Numbered from the stretch's first letter, positions 1 to 10,107 are shown. The stretch: 64,000 nucleotides of DNA from Myxococcus stipitatus (GCF_038561935.1 NZ_CP102770.1:2480001-2544000), one strand, 5' to 3'. A program made the numbers and translations. The notes: a model not told the origin generated them from the sequence alone.

Positions 1-142
1 AGACGTCCTCCTGCACCACGACATGCGGATGCGAGTAGTCCGGGGGGGGCCCGCGCGAGTCATCCGGAGCCACCCAGAACACGTCGCCTCGGTGGATGTC
101 CTCGGACCGGGGGCCTGGGGGGCTTGCTGGGTTCGTCGTCAT
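1..142 (-). CDS. PemK/MazF-like protein, N-terminal part (cut by window edge)
   Basis: Translating the minus strand from the ATG at 142 gives 47 residues before the sequence runs out. After a Pro-rich tail comes RGDVFWVAPD, then a proline stretch and HPHVVVQED. This arrangement (GDvfWv, later HPhVVvQ) is the N-terminal strand pair of PemK/MazF-type toxins and of solitary myxobacterial relatives of that SH3-like fold. The toxin RNA-cleaving residues and any antitoxin partner lie outside the window, so toxicity cannot be judged. It is divergent from the next gene, with 89 bases between the starts. The family call rests on a short fragment and is tentative. Confidence 0.55.
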   Translation of the reverse strand, partial: MTTNPASPPGPRSEDIHRGDVFWVAPDDSRGPPPDYSHPHVVVQEDV

Positions 143-231
143 GGCGCGCCCGCGAGCCTCGCCCGCGGGGGGCTCCGTGGCAAGGCGCCGGGGCTTTCGT
201 CGGACGGCGGAGGCGCTTGATAGGGACGTCC

Positions 232-1167
232 ATGACCCATCGCTTTCGCGTGTCGGCCTTGCAGTGGGTGTCTTGGCTCGTGGTCCTCCTGTGCGGGGTT
301 CCCGCCATGGCCAAGGGGGCGGAGCGTCCGGAGTCCGTCGAGCTGCGCTGGAAGGTCGCGCGAGCGCCTCAGCGCTATGTGCTGAGCGTGCGGCGTGTGC
401 CCGAGGGCACGGGGCTGATTCGCCATGAGCCTTCCGCCGTGAGCCTCTGGGGGCTGCCGGAGGAGGAGCGCGTGAAGGGGGGCGTGCTGCTCATGCCGAG
501 CGAGCTGGAGCTGTCGGCGGAGCTGTCGCGCCTGCCCTCGGGGGATGTCTCCGCGCAGGTGAAGATGACGCGGGTCGTGGATGCGGCGCCGGAGGAGGAC
601 TCTCCCGCGGCCGTGCGGAGGCGGCGGCTCTTCAAGGCGCTGGAGGGGCAGGTCGTGGCCTCCTCGTCGATGATGGACCTGGGAATCATCACGGCGCAGC
701 TGACGCCCGTGCAGCACAACCTGGTGGCGCTCCTGTTCGAGCTGCCGGGGCGTCGCGTCGCCGTGGGCGACACCTGGACGCACAGCGCGGACCTGGTGGG
801 GGCGCGCTCGCCGTTCGACATGATGTTCTGGGAGGAGGAGCGCAGCGTGCGGGTCAACCGCGTCCGGCTCGCGTCGCTCGTGCGCGAAGCCAAGGGGCGC
901 ACCGTGGCGGTCATCGACTTCACGCTCATCGCGCAGGACCAGGGCGACTACGTGAGCTGGGGACCGGGACGCAAGCGCGTCCCGGCCTCCGATGCGGCGC
1001 ACTATGTGGGGCGGGGGGAGTTCCTCGTGGAGGAGGGCCGGTGGCGGAGCCTCTCCGGAGAGATCTCCCTGCGCGCCTCGGGGGGCGTGCTGGCGATGGA
1101 CCTGACGCATCGGTTCACGATGACGCCGGTGGATTCATCGCCAGCGAGTGGCCTCAGAGCTCGTTGA
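232..1167 (+). CDS. Secreted protein of unknown function
   Basis: A 311-residue protein. The ATG at 232 is chosen because the next 28 residues form a clean signal peptide (hydrophobic run around WVSWLVVLLCGVPAMA, likely cut after AMA); the frame stays open upstream but that part is Arg/Pro-rich and non-protein-like. The mature part is mostly beta-type with no Cys. A segment near residues 175-245 (VGDTWTHS, then repeated R/V-rich strands and VIDFTLIAQDQGDY) resembles myxobacterial periplasmic proteins of the DUF6263 type, but no catalytic motif is visible. Its last 14 bases overlap the end of the convergent LVIVD gene. Likely periplasmic or secreted; function unknown. Confidence 0.75.
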   Translation: MTHRFRVSALQWVSWLVVLLCGVPAMAKGAERPESVELRWKVARAPQRYVLSVRRVPEGTGLIRHEPSAVSLWGLPEEERVKGGVLLMPSELELSAELSRLPSGDVSAQVKMTRVVDAAPEEDSPAAVRRRRLFKALEGQVVASSSMMDLGIITAQLTPVQHNLVALLFELPGRRVAVGDTWTHSADLVGARSPFDMMFWEEERSVRVNRVRLASLVREAKGRTVAVIDFTLIAQDQGDYVSWGPGRKRVPASDAAHYVGRGEFLVEEGRWRSLSGEISLRASGGVLAMDLTHRFTMTPVDSSPASGLRAR

Positions 1168-2788
1168 GAATCAACAAGCCGCGAGCAAGGTCCACGAGGT
1201 ACACGTAGCCATCCCCGGGGACGCGGATGCCGATGGCACCGTCGAGGAGGTCATCGGTCCGACCGGGGTCCGACTCGCGATAGGTGTTGAAGTACGCAAT
1301 CTCTCGCGGCTGGGTGGGATTGGAGACATCCAGCACGCGCAAGCCCTCATGGTAGTAGGCGATGTAGAGCAGCTTGTCCTTGAGGATGAGATTGTGGATG
1401 GACGTCTGGGGCCGCAGCTTGTAGCGGCCGATGAGCTGGATGTTCGCCGGGTCCGTCACGTCCAGCACCCGCAGGTGGGTGCCCGAACCCTCACCGCCCT
1501 CGAAGGCGATGGTCTTCCCGGCGAAGGTCCCCACGGCGCTTGCGTGGCTCAACGGCTCCCGCCCGTCCACGGAGAAGGTGTAGCGGCCGAGCTGTCGCGG
1601 GTTCTTCGCATCCTTCACGTCAAAGACAACGTAGCCCGTCGAGAACTGGTTGACGTAGAGCTTCTCTTCATAGGCGAAGGAGTCATGGGCGGAGGGCACC
1701 CAGGACACTTCGTCGGGGGTGACCAGGCGGTTGAGCAGGACGGGCTCGAGCGGCGAGGAGATGTCGAAGATGAGCGTCTCCCCGGTCACCGCCGGAAGCG
1801 GGGACACCGCATACAGCCGGTTGCCCTCCACGAAGAGGGTGTGGACGTTGATGGGCGCGCCCGCCGGCAGGCTGCGCACGAAGACGGGCTCGGCGGGATT
1901 GGAGATGTCGAAGACGATGACGCCCATGGCCTTGCTGGCGATGTAGAGCGCGTTGTCCTTGGCCCAGGCCGCGTTCCAGTAGGAGTCGCCGGGGATGGTG
2001 ATGCTCTTCTTGAGGACAGGGTGGCTCGGGTCGCTGACGTCGACCACCGAGAGTCCGCCCGGGGCCTTCGTGTCGAAGTCGTCGATGGACACGACATAGG
2101 CGTGCTTGCGGTGGACGAAGACGTCCGCCGGGCGGGTGGTCTGGACGTGGATTTCGGAGAGCAGCCGCAGCCCGCCCGACGACTCGGACTCGCCTCGGCC
2201 CCAGGTCATCCGCGCGGCCTCGAAAGTGCCCGAAGCGATGAACTTCCCGTTGTTGCAGTGGGCAAAGCAGCCCGTCACCGTCCCCGGTCCCGAGACGCCG
2301 CAGCCCGCCAGGACCATCTGACGGACACTGGTCCGCCGGGGGACCTTCACCGAGAACTGGAAGCCCCCCTGCAATTGCTGTCGAACGAGCGGATTGCCCA
2401 CGAAGTACATGCTGCTCATGGTCCCGGTGCTGCCGTCTGAAGGGACTCGAAGTCCCACGGCCACGGGTTTGCCGGCGGTGTCTCGCATGTCCACCTGATA
2501 GATGCCGTGCGGGTCCAAGGTGGCAAGCGAGGCCGTGTCGCACTTCGAGAGGTCGAAGAGCGCGGGGTTGTCGCAATCGACGTTGGTTCCGGTAGGGGGC
2601 GTGTAGGAGCAGGGGGCGAAGACTCCCCGGTCGACCCAGTCGGAAGGCTCGACCAAGGGCGTATACGTCCCATCCCAGGGCTCCACGGGAGTGGGCGGGG
2701 GCTTGGGCTCGGGCTTGTCGGAACAAGCGAGCCCCAGCGAGACGACTCCAATCAGAACTGCATGGAAGGGGAATGCCGCGAACGCCAT
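1154..2788 (-). CDS. LVIVD-repeat cell-surface lipoprotein
   Basis: A 544-residue protein. The ATG at 2788 gives a short signal ending in the lipobox GLACS (Cys about residue 21), so the product should be lipid-anchored. After a Pro-rich linker and a Cys-containing N-terminal domain, the C-terminal two thirds is a series of about 45-residue repeats of the form (Y/L)V-DVSDP-P---(G/S), for example SVVDVSDPSHPV, IVFDISNPAEPV, LIFDISSPLEPV and LRVLDVTDPANI. This is the LVIVD repeat (PF08309), a beta-propeller of bacterial and archaeal surface proteins. No enzyme motif is seen. It is convergent with the preceding gene (14-base overlap). Role inferred: extracellular binding or structural protein. 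Confidence 0.85.
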   Translation of the reverse strand: MAFAAFPFHAVLIGVVSLGLACSDKPEPKPPPTPVEPWDGTYTPLVEPSDWVDRGVFAPCSYTPPTGTNVDCDNPALFDLSKCDTASLATLDPHGIYQVDMRDTAGKPVAVGLRVPSDGSTGTMSSMYFVGNPLVRQQLQGGFQFSVKVPRRTSVRQMVLAGCGVSGPGTVTGCFAHCNNGKFIASGTFEAARMTWGRGESESSGGLRLLSEIHVQTTRPADVFVHRKHAYVVSIDDFDTKAPGGLSVVDVSDPSHPVLKKSITIPGDSYWNAAWAKDNALYIASKAMGVIVFDISNPAEPVFVRSLPAGAPINVHTLFVEGNRLYAVSPLPAVTGETLIFDISSPLEPVLLNRLVTPDEVSWVPSAHDSFAYEEKLYVNQFSTGYVVFDVKDAKNPRQLGRYTFSVDGREPLSHASAVGTFAGKTIAFEGGEGSGTHLRVLDVTDPANIQLIGRYKLRPQTSIHNLILKDKLLYIAYYHEGLRVLDVSNPTQPREIAYFNTYRESDPGRTDDLLDGAIGIRVPGDGYVYLVDLARGLLILNEL

Positions 2789-2948
2789 GTCGTGGGCTCC
2801 TGTCGCTGGGCCATGTCCAAGAGGACAAGGCCACCGGTCAGTGCCCACACCGTAAGTGCCCGACAGAAATGAGAGAGGCCCGATTCCCGATGTCGCCGCG
2901 CCGGAGTGCAGGCGACAAGGGATATTCGGGCCCGGGCAAAGCGGCGTG

Positions 2949-3455
2949 TTAGCCTGGAGGGTTGCCCTCCGCTGCTCGGCCTCCCGTGGCTCCATTTCGC
3001 AGCAAGAGCGCCGCGCGCTTGATGGCCGCGCGGATGCGGACATACGTGCCGCAGCGGCAGACGTTGTCGCTCATGGCGGCGTCGATGTCCGCGTCGGAGG
3101 GCTGGAGATTCGTTCGCAGCAGGGCGACGGCGGCCATGATCTGCCCCGGCTGACAGAAGCCACACTGGGCCACGTCCTCCTCAATCCACGCCTCCTGCAC
3201 TGGATGCAGCCCCGACGCACCCAATCCCTCGATGGTCATCACCTCGCGGCCCGCCAGGTCTCCGACGGGGTGGATGCAGGGGCGGAACGCCTCGCCATCC
3301 AGGTGGCTGGTGCACGCGCCACACACGCCCACGCCACAGCCATACTTGGGGCCCTTGACGCCCAGGACATCGCGCAGCACCCAGAGCAGCGGCACGTCCG
3401 AGGGCAGCTCCACCGACACGCTTTGACCATTGAGGATGAACTGATGGGCCGGCAT
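2949..3455 (-). CDS. iorA: (2Fe-2S) subunit of molybdenum hydroxylase, isoquinoline 1-oxidoreductase alpha-type
   Basis: A 168-residue small subunit carrying two [2Fe-2S] clusters. The plant-ferredoxin-like N-terminal domain has [10 protein letters not shown] followed by a Cys about 12 residues on. The all-alpha C-terminal domain has CGFCQPGQ and CRCGTY. This is the CoxS/IorA/XdhC-type electron-transfer subunit that passes electrons from the molybdenum centre. It starts 2 bases after the stop of the large-subunit gene, so the two form an operon. Length and cluster motifs are normal. As in IorAB, no separate FAD subunit is encoded nearby, so the acceptor is probably a membrane-linked cytochrome or another external carrier (inference). 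Confidence 0.9.
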   Translation of the reverse strand: MPAHQFILNGQSVSVELPSDVPLLWVLRDVLGVKGPKYGCGVGVCGACTSHLDGEAFRPCIHPVGDLAGREVMTIEGLGASGLHPVQEAWIEEDVAQCGFCQPGQIMAAVALLRTNLQPSDADIDAAMSDNVCRCGTYVRIRAAIKRAALLLRNGATGGRAAEGNPPG

Positions 3456-3457
3456 GG

Positions 3458-5617
3458 TCAGACTCCCTTGTCGAGGATGGGAAAGCGGGTGGGCATCGTG
3501 CCGGTCGCCCGGGCCAGGGCGTTGGTCAGGGCCGCCGCGGCGCTGGGGTAGCCCAGCTCGCCCACACCGCCCACGCGGTCATCCGACCGGACCAGGTGCA
3601 CCTGGATGTCGGCGGGGACGTGCTTCATCCGCAGCCAGTGGTAGTCCGCGAAGCTGCCTTCCCGCACGGCGCCCGAGTCGATGTGGATGCCCGCGCTCAG
3701 CGTGGTGGACATCGCATCCACCGCCGCGCCCTGCAGCTGCGCCTCGATGCCCTTGGGGTTGATGGGCAGCCCCACGTCCGCGGCGATGACGACGCGCAGC
3801 ACCTTGGGCTCGGCCCCCGTGACGTCCACCTCGACCAGGTGGGCGATGGAGCTGTTCCACTCCTCCAGGACGGCGACACCCTGGGCGACGCCCGGCGGCA
3901 GCGCGCGCCCCCACTGTCCCTCCGACACCACCTTGTCCAGCACGGCCCTGAGCCGCGTGGACGAAAGCCGCGAGCGCCGCAGCTCCACCGGGTCGACCTG
4001 GAGCTCGCGAGCCACCTGGTCGATGAAGACCTCGTTGGCCACGCCCACCTGGCTGGTGAACACCGAGCGGAAGGACGCGGTGGGCACGGGGAGGGGGACC
4101 TCGCGCAGCTCCTGCGTCACCAGCCCGAAGCGGTAGGGCAGGTGCTGGGTGAGGGTGAAGAACACGGCGCTCGTCACGTCGGGCAGCAGCTCTCCGACGA
4201 GCGCGGTGACGGCGTCGCCGAAGCCGTGGGGGAACTCCACCGTGGGAATCGCGGCGCGGTGGTTCCACCCGAGCAGCCCTCCGCCCGGGCCCACGTGGGC
4301 GAGGATGCGGTGGTGGCTCGCGGGGCGGAAGCGCCCGTGCCGCATGTCGTCGTTGCGGCTCCACATCAGCTTCACGGGCTTGCCGACGGCGCGCGAGACG
4401 AGCGCCGCCTCCACCGCGGCCTCGTTGAAGAACCTGCGCCCGAAGCCGCCGCCCGCCCGGAGGACATGCACGGAGACCTGGTGCGGCGCGAGCAACCAGC
4501 CCAGGGCCTTGGCCACCTCGCGCTGCGCGAACTTGGGGTCCTGCGCGCCCGTCCAGATGTCCGCCTGGTTTCCGCGCACATGCGCCACGCAGCTCTGCGT
4601 CTCCATGGGCGCGTGGGCCAGGTAGGGGAAGTCGAAGCGTCCCTCCAGCGTCCGTGCCGTGAACAGCGGAGGCAGGGGCTTGGGGCCGATGGCGTCGCGC
4701 AGCTTCGTCCGGATGTCCGCGTCGGACAGCGTGCTCGCAGGCCCCGGTCTCCAGGTGATGTTCAGCGCGTCCCGCGCCGCGAAGGCCTGCGCGAAGTTCC
4801 GAGCCACCACGGCCACGCCCGACTCCAGCCGCACCACGTCCACCACGCCGGGCATCGCCCGCGCGGCGGTGTCGTCGACGGACTGGATGGTGCCGCGCAG
4901 CGTCGGGGGGCGGGCCACGACGGCGGACAGCGCGTCGGGGACGTCCAGGTCCAGCGCATACCGGGCCGCGCCGGTGACGATGGCGCGCGCGTCGATGCGT
5001 CCGGTGGGCTGGCCCACCAGCGTGTACTCACTGGGGTCCTTGGGCTGCGTGGAGACCAGGGGCAGCAGCACCCGCGCGGCCTCCGCCGCCAGCTCGCCAT
5101 AGCCCAGCTTCCGGCCGTCGGGCGCGAGCACCTCGCCGCCCGCGGTGGTGAGCGGGAAGGCCAGCACCTTCCAGCGCAGGGCCGCCGCGGTGACCAGCCG
5201 CGCGCGAGCATCCGCCGCCGCCGCGCGGAGCGGGCCCGCCAGATAGCGCATCGACGAGGAGAGCCCGGTGAGCTGGATGAGATAGCGCGGGTCCGCGTCG
5301 GCGCTGCGCACCTCGACGCGCTCGAGCGGCAGGTCGAGCTCCTCCGCGACGAGCATGGCCACGGCGGTGGTGATGCCCTGGCCCACCTCCGTGCGCGGCA
5401 GCGTGGCGACGACGCGCCCATCGTCTTGGATGGCAATGGACAGACTGAGGGCCGTCTCGGACGGTGTCTGGGATTCCGGCGCCGCCTCGGCGGAAGGAAT
5501 GTCCAATCCCAGCCGCGCGGCGACCATCAACGTGGGCGAGGCGATGACCCAGGTCAGGAATCGACGCCGGTCCAGCTTCCCGGGCACGGCTGTGTCCTGC
5601 TCGAGCGTTTCCGACAT
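3458..5617 (-). CDS. iorB: Molybdopterin-binding subunit of aldehyde/isoquinoline oxidoreductase, Tat-exported
   Basis: A 719-residue large subunit of the xanthine dehydrogenase superfamily, IorB subgroup. The ATG at 5617 is chosen because it places a twin-arginine signal at the N-terminus (RRRFL at residues 17-21, hydrophobic stretch, Ala-rich cleavage region near AEAAPES). Co-factor motifs include GGGFGRRF in the central part. The order is iorB-iorA, with the iron-sulfur gene 2 bases downstream. Family members hydroxylate N-heterocycles or oxidise aldehydes to acids; the substrate cannot be read from the sequence. Tat export of the folded, cofactor-loaded enzyme places the reaction in the periplasm, consistent with electron transfer to a cytochrome. 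Confidence 0.88.
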   Translation of the reverse strand: MSETLEQDTAVPGKLDRRRFLTWVIASPTLMVAARLGLDIPSAEAAPESQTPSETALSLSIAIQDDGRVVATLPRTEVGQGITTAVAMLVAEELDLPLERVEVRSADADPRYLIQLTGLSSSMRYLAGPLRAAAADARARLVTAAALRWKVLAFPLTTAGGEVLAPDGRKLGYGELAAEAARVLLPLVSTQPKDPSEYTLVGQPTGRIDARAIVTGAARYALDLDVPDALSAVVARPPTLRGTIQSVDDTAARAMPGVVDVVRLESGVAVVARNFAQAFAARDALNITWRPGPASTLSDADIRTKLRDAIGPKPLPPLFTARTLEGRFDFPYLAHAPMETQSCVAHVRGNQADIWTGAQDPKFAQREVAKALGWLLAPHQVSVHVLRAGGGFGRRFFNEAAVEAALVSRAVGKPVKLMWSRNDDMRHGRFRPASHHRILAHVGPGGGLLGWNHRAAIPTVEFPHGFGDAVTALVGELLPDVTSAVFFTLTQHLPYRFGLVTQELREVPLPVPTASFRSVFTSQVGVANEVFIDQVARELQVDPVELRRSRLSSTRLRAVLDKVVSEGQWGRALPPGVAQGVAVLEEWNSSIAHLVEVDVTGAEPKVLRVVIAADVGLPINPKGIEAQLQGAAVDAMSTTLSAGIHIDSGAVREGSFADYHWLRMKHVPADIQVHLVRSDDRVGGVGELGYPSAAAALTNALARATGTMPTRFPILDKGV

Positions 5618-5701
5618 GGCGCGGAGAAGAGCACAGGATTCCGCGACACCCAAGGAATGGCCAGGTCGGCTGCTCGACGCCGTACACCGGGCGTTGGAAT
5701 G

Positions 5702-5759
5702 TCAAAAGCAAAGCGCCACGAGCCGGGTGGCGGAGCGGACTCCGCCGGCTCGTGGCGCT
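5702..5759 (-). terminator. Intrinsic terminator of the RND efflux operon
   Basis: A perfect 15-base inverted repeat (AGCGCCACGAGCCGG at 5712-5726 against 5745-5759) encloses an inner stem CGGAG/CTCCG. On the minus strand the hairpin is followed by TTGCTTTTGAC. It lies 15 bases beyond the permease stop codon at 5775, the position expected for its terminator. Confidence 0.85.
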
Positions 5760-5774
5760 CTGGGGAGGGGCCGG

Positions 5775-8700
5775 TCAGGTCCCTTGCTGCGTGGCCGGCT
5801 CCGCGATGAGCGGGTTGGAGGCCGCCTGCGTGCTGGCGGGAGCCTCACGCGTCTTCGCGATGAGCAGGTAGATGGCCGGCACGAAGTACAGGGTGAAGAA
5901 CGTGCCGATGGCCATGCCCGTCACCAGCACCAGGCCGATGCTGTTGCGCGCCGCCGCGCCAGGGCCCTCCACGAGGACGAGCGGGAAGTGGCCCGCCACC
6001 GTGGCCATGGTGGTCATGAGGATGGGGCGCAGGCGGCCCGCGGACGCCTCCTTGATGGCCTCCAGCTTCGAGCGGCCCTCCTCCTGGAGCCGGTTGGCGA
6101 AGTCGACGATGAGGATTCCGTTCTTCGCGATGAGGCCCACCAGCGTCACCAGACCCACCTGGGAGTAGATGTTCAGCGTCGTGGTGAAGCTGTCCGTGAA
6201 GTACGGCATCGTCGGGTTCGGCATCTTCAGGAACGTCGTCAGGAGCGCGCCGAAGAGCGCCAGCGGCACCGAGCCCGCGAGGATGATGAACGGGTCCCTG
6301 AAGCTGTTGAACTGGGCCGCGAGCACCAGGAAGATGAGCACCACCGCCAGGCCGAACGCGGGGAGGAACTTGTTGCCCTCCACGCGCAGCTGCCGCGACT
6401 CACCCGTGTAGTCCAGCCGGTAGCCCTGGGGCAGGATGCGCGAGGCCTCCGTCTCCAGGTACGTCAGCGCCTCGTCCAGCGGCCGGATGGCCACGCCGCT
6501 GAGCTTCACGGCGTTGAGCTGCTGGAAGCGGTTGAGCGAGCGCGGCGCCACCGTGTCCTTGAGGGTCGCGATGGACGACAGCGCCACGAGCTGCCCGTCC
6601 GGACCGGTGACGTGGAGGTCCTTGAGCTGGTCGGGGTTGAGCCGCGACACGCGCAGCACCTGGGGGATGACCTTGTAGCTGCGCCCGGAGATGTTGAACC
6701 GGTTGACGAAGTTGCCGCCCACCGCCGCGCTCAGGTCCTGACCCACCGTGCCCAGGTCCAGCCCGAGCTGGGCCACCTTCTCGCGGTCCAGCTCGATGCG
6801 GGACTGCGGCTGGTCCAGCTTCACGTCAATGATGGGCGGGAACGCGAAGATGCCGCTCGCCGCCGCCTTGCCCTGCAGCTGCTCGGCGAAGCCCAGGAGC
6901 TCCTCCGTGCTCGCCGTGGAGGCGATGACGAACTCCACCGGGAAGCTGCCGCCACCGGGCAGCGCGGGCGGGATGATGGCGAAGGTCTGCACGCCCGGAA
7001 TCGCGTTCACCCGCACCTGCGTCTCCGCCAGGATTTCTCCCACCGAGCGCGTGCGCTCCTCCCACGGCTTGAGGCCCAGACCCCAGAACCCGCCGCCGGG
7101 GTTGGTGATCTGGAACGTGTACTCGGACTCCGGCATCTGCATCAGCGACTGGTTCATCTCGCGGACGGCCGGGGTGAGCTGCTCGATGGTGGAGTTGGAC
7201 GGCGTGTTGACGAAGCCGAAGATGACGCCCTGGTCCTCGTTGGGCGCCAGCTCCTGCGGCGACTGGGTGAACATGAGCAGGGCCAGCGCGCTGAGCACCG
7301 CCCACGACATGTAGACCACCCGGCGCGCGCCCATCGCGCTGTCCAGCGAGCGCGAGTAGGCGGCCCGCAGCCGGTCGAACGTGCGGTTGATGAAGCCCGC
7401 CAGGCCCTGGTTGTCATGCCCCGCGCGCAGCAGCGAGGCGGACATCATGGGGGAGAGCGTCAGCGCCACGACGCCGGAGAGGGTGACGGCGCCCGCCAGC
7501 GTGAGCGCGAACTCGCGGAACAGCGAGCCCGTCAGACCGCCCTGGAAGGCGATGGGGGCGTAGACCGCGGCCAGCGTGACGGTCATCGCGATGATGGGAC
7601 CCACCAGCTCCCGCGCGCTCTTCAGCGCCGCCTCCACGGGGCTCAGGCCCTCGCGCAGGTGGTGCTCCACGTTCTCCACCACGACGATGGCGTCATCCAC
7701 CACCAGGCCCACCGACAGCACGATGGCCAGCAGGGTGAGCAGGTTCACCGTGAAGCCGAAGACCTGCATCAGGAACACCGTGCCGATGAGTGACACGGGG
7801 ATGGCCACGATGGGGATGAGAATCGAGCGGACCGAGCCCAGGAACAGGAAGATGATGACGACGACGATGACCAGCGTCTCCACCAGCGTCTTCACCACCT
7901 CGTCGATGGCGCTGCTGATGTACGTGGTGCCGTCGAAGGCGATCTTCGCCTCCAGCTGCTTGGGCAGCTCGCGCTGGAGCGACTCCATCTCCTTGCGCAC
8001 GTCCTTGAGCACGTCCAGCGCGTTGGAGTGGGGGAGCACCCAGATGCCGATGAACACGGCCGTCTGGCCCGCGAAGGCCACGTCGCTGTCGTAGTCCTCG
8101 GCGCCGAGCACCACGTCCGCGATGTCCGACAGCCGGACGACGGCGTCGCCCTCGCGCCGCACGATGAGCTGCCGGAACTCCTCCACCGAGTGCAGGTCCG
8201 TGTCCGTGGTGAGGTTCACCTGGACGAGCGCGCCCTTCGTCTGGCCCACCGCCGCCAGGTGGTTGTTGGCCGCCAGCGCCTGGCGCACCTGCGCCGGGCT
8301 GATGTTGAGCGCGGCCATCCGGTCCGGCTTCATCCACACCCGCATGGCGAACGTGCGCGCGCCCAGGATGTCCGCGCGCTGCACGCCCGTCACGGAGGAC
8401 AGCCGGGGCTGCACCACGCGCGTGAGGTAGTCGGTGATTTCGTGCTGCTTGAGGAACTCGGAGGAGAAGCTGAGGTAGGCCACGGCGGCCTGGCTCTCCG
8501 CCGACTCGATGTTGAGCACGGGGACCTGGGCCTCGGGAGGCAGGTCTCCGCGCACCTGGTCGACCTTGGCGCTGATTTCGCTCAAGGCCCGGTTGGAATC
8601 GTAGTTGAGCTTGAGCCGGGCCCGGATGATGGACATGCCCTGCGTGCTCTGCGACTCCAGATAGTCGATGCCGTCCGCGGAGGCGATGGCGCGCTCCAGC

Positions 8701-8897
8701 GGCGTGGTGATGAAGCCGCGGACCAGGTCCGCGTTGGCGCCGACGTAGACCGTCGTCACGGTGATGTCGGCGTTCTCGCTCTGCGGATACTGCCGCACGT
8801 TGAGCGAGCGGATGGCCTGGAGTCCCGCGATGATGAGCAGGAGGTTGACCACCAGCGCCACGACGGGGCGCTTGATGAAGAGGGCGGTGAAGTTCAT
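5775..8897 (-). CDS. RND-family multidrug efflux permease (AcrB/MexF-like)
   Basis: A 1040-residue inner-membrane proton antiporter, the usual length for hydrophobe/amphiphile efflux (HAE1) RND pumps. It starts MNFTALFIKRP, the cytoplasmic lead of TM1. Two large periplasmic loops and two blocks of TM helices are visible. The TM4 region has GLVVDDAIVVVENVEHH with the acidic proton-relay pair, and the second half has the matching GLIAKNGILIVDFAN block. It lies 19 bases downstream of the adaptor gene in the same transcript and is followed by a strong terminator. No outer-membrane channel gene is adjacent, so the pump must borrow a TolC-like protein encoded elsewhere. Substrates are unknown. Confidence 0.95.
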   Translation of the reverse strand: MNFTALFIKRPVVALVVNLLLIIAGLQAIRSLNVRQYPQSENADITVTTVYVGANADLVRGFITTPLERAIASADGIDYLESQSTQGMSIIRARLKLNYDSNRALSEISAKVDQVRGDLPPEAQVPVLNIESAESQAAVAYLSFSSEFLKQHEITDYLTRVVQPRLSSVTGVQRADILGARTFAMRVWMKPDRMAALNISPAQVRQALAANNHLAAVGQTKGALVQVNLTTDTDLHSVEEFRQLIVRREGDAVVRLSDIADVVLGAEDYDSDVAFAGQTAVFIGIWVLPHSNALDVLKDVRKEMESLQRELPKQLEAKIAFDGTTYISSAIDEVVKTLVETLVIVVVIIFLFLGSVRSILIPIVAIPVSLIGTVFLMQVFGFTVNLLTLLAIVLSVGLVVDDAIVVVENVEHHLREGLSPVEAALKSARELVGPIIAMTVTLAAVYAPIAFQGGLTGSLFREFALTLAGAVTLSGVVALTLSPMMSASLLRAGHDNQGLAGFINRTFDRLRAAYSRSLDSAMGARRVVYMSWAVLSALALLMFTQSPQELAPNEDQGVIFGFVNTPSNSTIEQLTPAVREMNQSLMQMPESEYTFQITNPGGGFWGLGLKPWEERTRSVGEILAETQVRVNAIPGVQTFAIIPPALPGGGSFPVEFVIASTASTEELLGFAEQLQGKAAASGIFAFPPIIDVKLDQPQSRIELDREKVAQLGLDLGTVGQDLSAAVGGNFVNRFNISGRSYKVIPQVLRVSRLNPDQLKDLHVTGPDGQLVALSSIATLKDTVAPRSLNRFQQLNAVKLSGVAIRPLDEALTYLETEASRILPQGYRLDYTGESRQLRVEGNKFLPAFGLAVVLIFLVLAAQFNSFRDPFIILAGSVPLALFGALLTTFLKMPNPTMPYFTDSFTTTLNIYSQVGLVTLVGLIAKNGILIVDFANRLQEEGRSKLEAIKEASAGRLRPILMTTMATVAGHFPLVLVEGPGAAARNSIGLVLVTGMAIGTFFTLYFVPAIYLLIAKTREAPASTQAASNPLIAEPATQQGT

Positions 8898-8916
8898 GCG
8901 GTCTCTTCCCGGTGCA

Positions 8917-10107
8917 CTACGGGTTCACCGGCTGCGGGGCGAGCTCGGTGGAGGGCGCCAGCGCGTTGTTGACGACGACGGTCATGCCGTTGCGCAGCTT
9001 GAACACGCCGCTGCTCACCACGGTGTCGCCCGCCTTCAGGCCGGAGACGACCTCCACGAAGTCGCCCCGGCGCTCCCCCAGCCGCACGAACTGCTGGTTG
9101 GCGACGAGGGTGGCCTTGCCCGCGGCGTCCTTGCCCTCCACGAGCACGTAGACGGAGTCGCCGTACGGCGCGAAGAGCACCGCCGTCGCGGGCACGGCCA
9201 CCACCTGGCGGCTGGTGTCGGCGACCACGTCGATGTTGGCGAACATGCCGGGCAGCAGCCGCCCGTCCGTGTTGGGAACGGTCGCACGCATGCGCACGTT
9301 CCGGGAGGAGCGCTCCACCTCCGGGTTGATGGTCGTGAGCGTGCCCTCCCAGGTGTCCTGGGGGAACACGTCCACGCGCACGCGCACCTTCTGGCCGGAC
9401 TTCACGTTGGCCAGGAGCTGCTGCGGGACCTGGAACTCCGCGAGGACGGGGTCCACGGTGTGGAGGGTGGCGACGGGGTTGCCCGGGGAGATGACCTGGC
9501 CCAGCTCCACCTGCCGGATGCCGACGCGGCCGTCGAACGGGGCGCGGATGGACTTCTTGGCGATGAGGGTGCGCAGGTGGGCGACCTGGGCCTGCGTCTG
9601 GGTGGCGCGCGCGGCGGCCGCCTCCAGCTCCTGCGGCGTGTTCGCGCCCTGCTCGCGCAGCGACTTCGCGCGGGCGTGGGTGAGCCGGGCGAGCTCCGCG
9701 TCGGCCTCGGCGCCAGCGAGCTGCGCGGCCTCGCTGGAGACGTCGAGCTGGACCAGGACCTGGCCCTTCTTCACCGTCGCGCCATCCTGGAAGCCGATGT
9801 CGCGGACGATGCCGGGCAGCTCGGCGCCCAGCGTGACGCCGCGGAGCGCGACCACGGTGCCGACCGCACGCTGTGTCGCCTGCCAGTCGACGGCGGCGGC
9901 GGTGACGGACGTCACCGACTCGGGGGGCTGGGCGTAGGACGCGCCCGCTTCAATCATCGCTCCAATCTGGGCGGCCTTGATGCCCGCGAGCACCGCGATG
10001 ACACCAAGGAGGAGCAGGATGCCCACGACCCAGCGCTTCACGCTGCTGGGAGGGCGCTTCGAGGGCGAGACGACTTCGTCGGACGGGGACGTGGCGGGTG
10101 CACGCAT
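8917..10107 (-). CDS. RND efflux periplasmic adaptor (membrane fusion protein)
   Basis: A 396-residue HlyD/AcrA-type adaptor. The ATG at 10107 is chosen over an upstream in-frame start because it leads directly into a cytoplasmic tail, KRWVV and one TM anchor (VGILLLLGVIAVLAGI, about residues 25-45). Next come a lipoyl half-motif (GAELPGIVRDIGFQDGATVKKGQVLVQLD), an alpha-hairpin rich in Ala/Gln/Glu with periodic Leu, the second lipoyl half (SIRAPFDGRVGIRQVELGQ), a beta-barrel and a membrane-proximal domain. There is no lipobox, so anchoring is by the TM helix. It is the first gene of the two-gene efflux operon and links the permease to an outer-membrane channel. Confidence 0.93.
   Translation of the reverse strand: MRAPATSPSDEVVSPSKRPPSSVKRWVVGILLLLGVIAVLAGIKAAQIGAMIEAGASYAQPPESVTSVTAAAVDWQATQRAVGTVVALRGVTLGAELPGIVRDIGFQDGATVKKGQVLVQLDVSSEAAQLAGAEADAELARLTHARAKSLREQGANTPQELEAAAARATQTQAQVAHLRTLIAKKSIRAPFDGRVGIRQVELGQVISPGNPVATLHTVDPVLAEFQVPQQLLANVKSGQKVRVRVDVFPQDTWEGTLTTINPEVERSSRNVRMRATVPNTDGRLLPGMFANIDVVADTSRQVVAVPATAVLFAPYGDSVYVLVEGKDAAGKATLVANQQFVRLGERRGDFVEVVSGLKAGDTVVSSGVFKLRNGMTVVVNNALAPSTELAPQPVNP

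Noticed and set aside
3596-5809. A 737-codon open frame antisense to the molybdenum hydroxylase gene
   Set aside because: It is a by-product of high GC third positions: composition is Arg/His/Gly/Gln-rich without any domain, and the opposite strand carries a complete, motif-rich enzyme.
5355-7793. A very long plus-strand frame across the RND permease
   Set aside because: It has low-complexity His/Arg/Gln composition and spans two real genes on the other strand.
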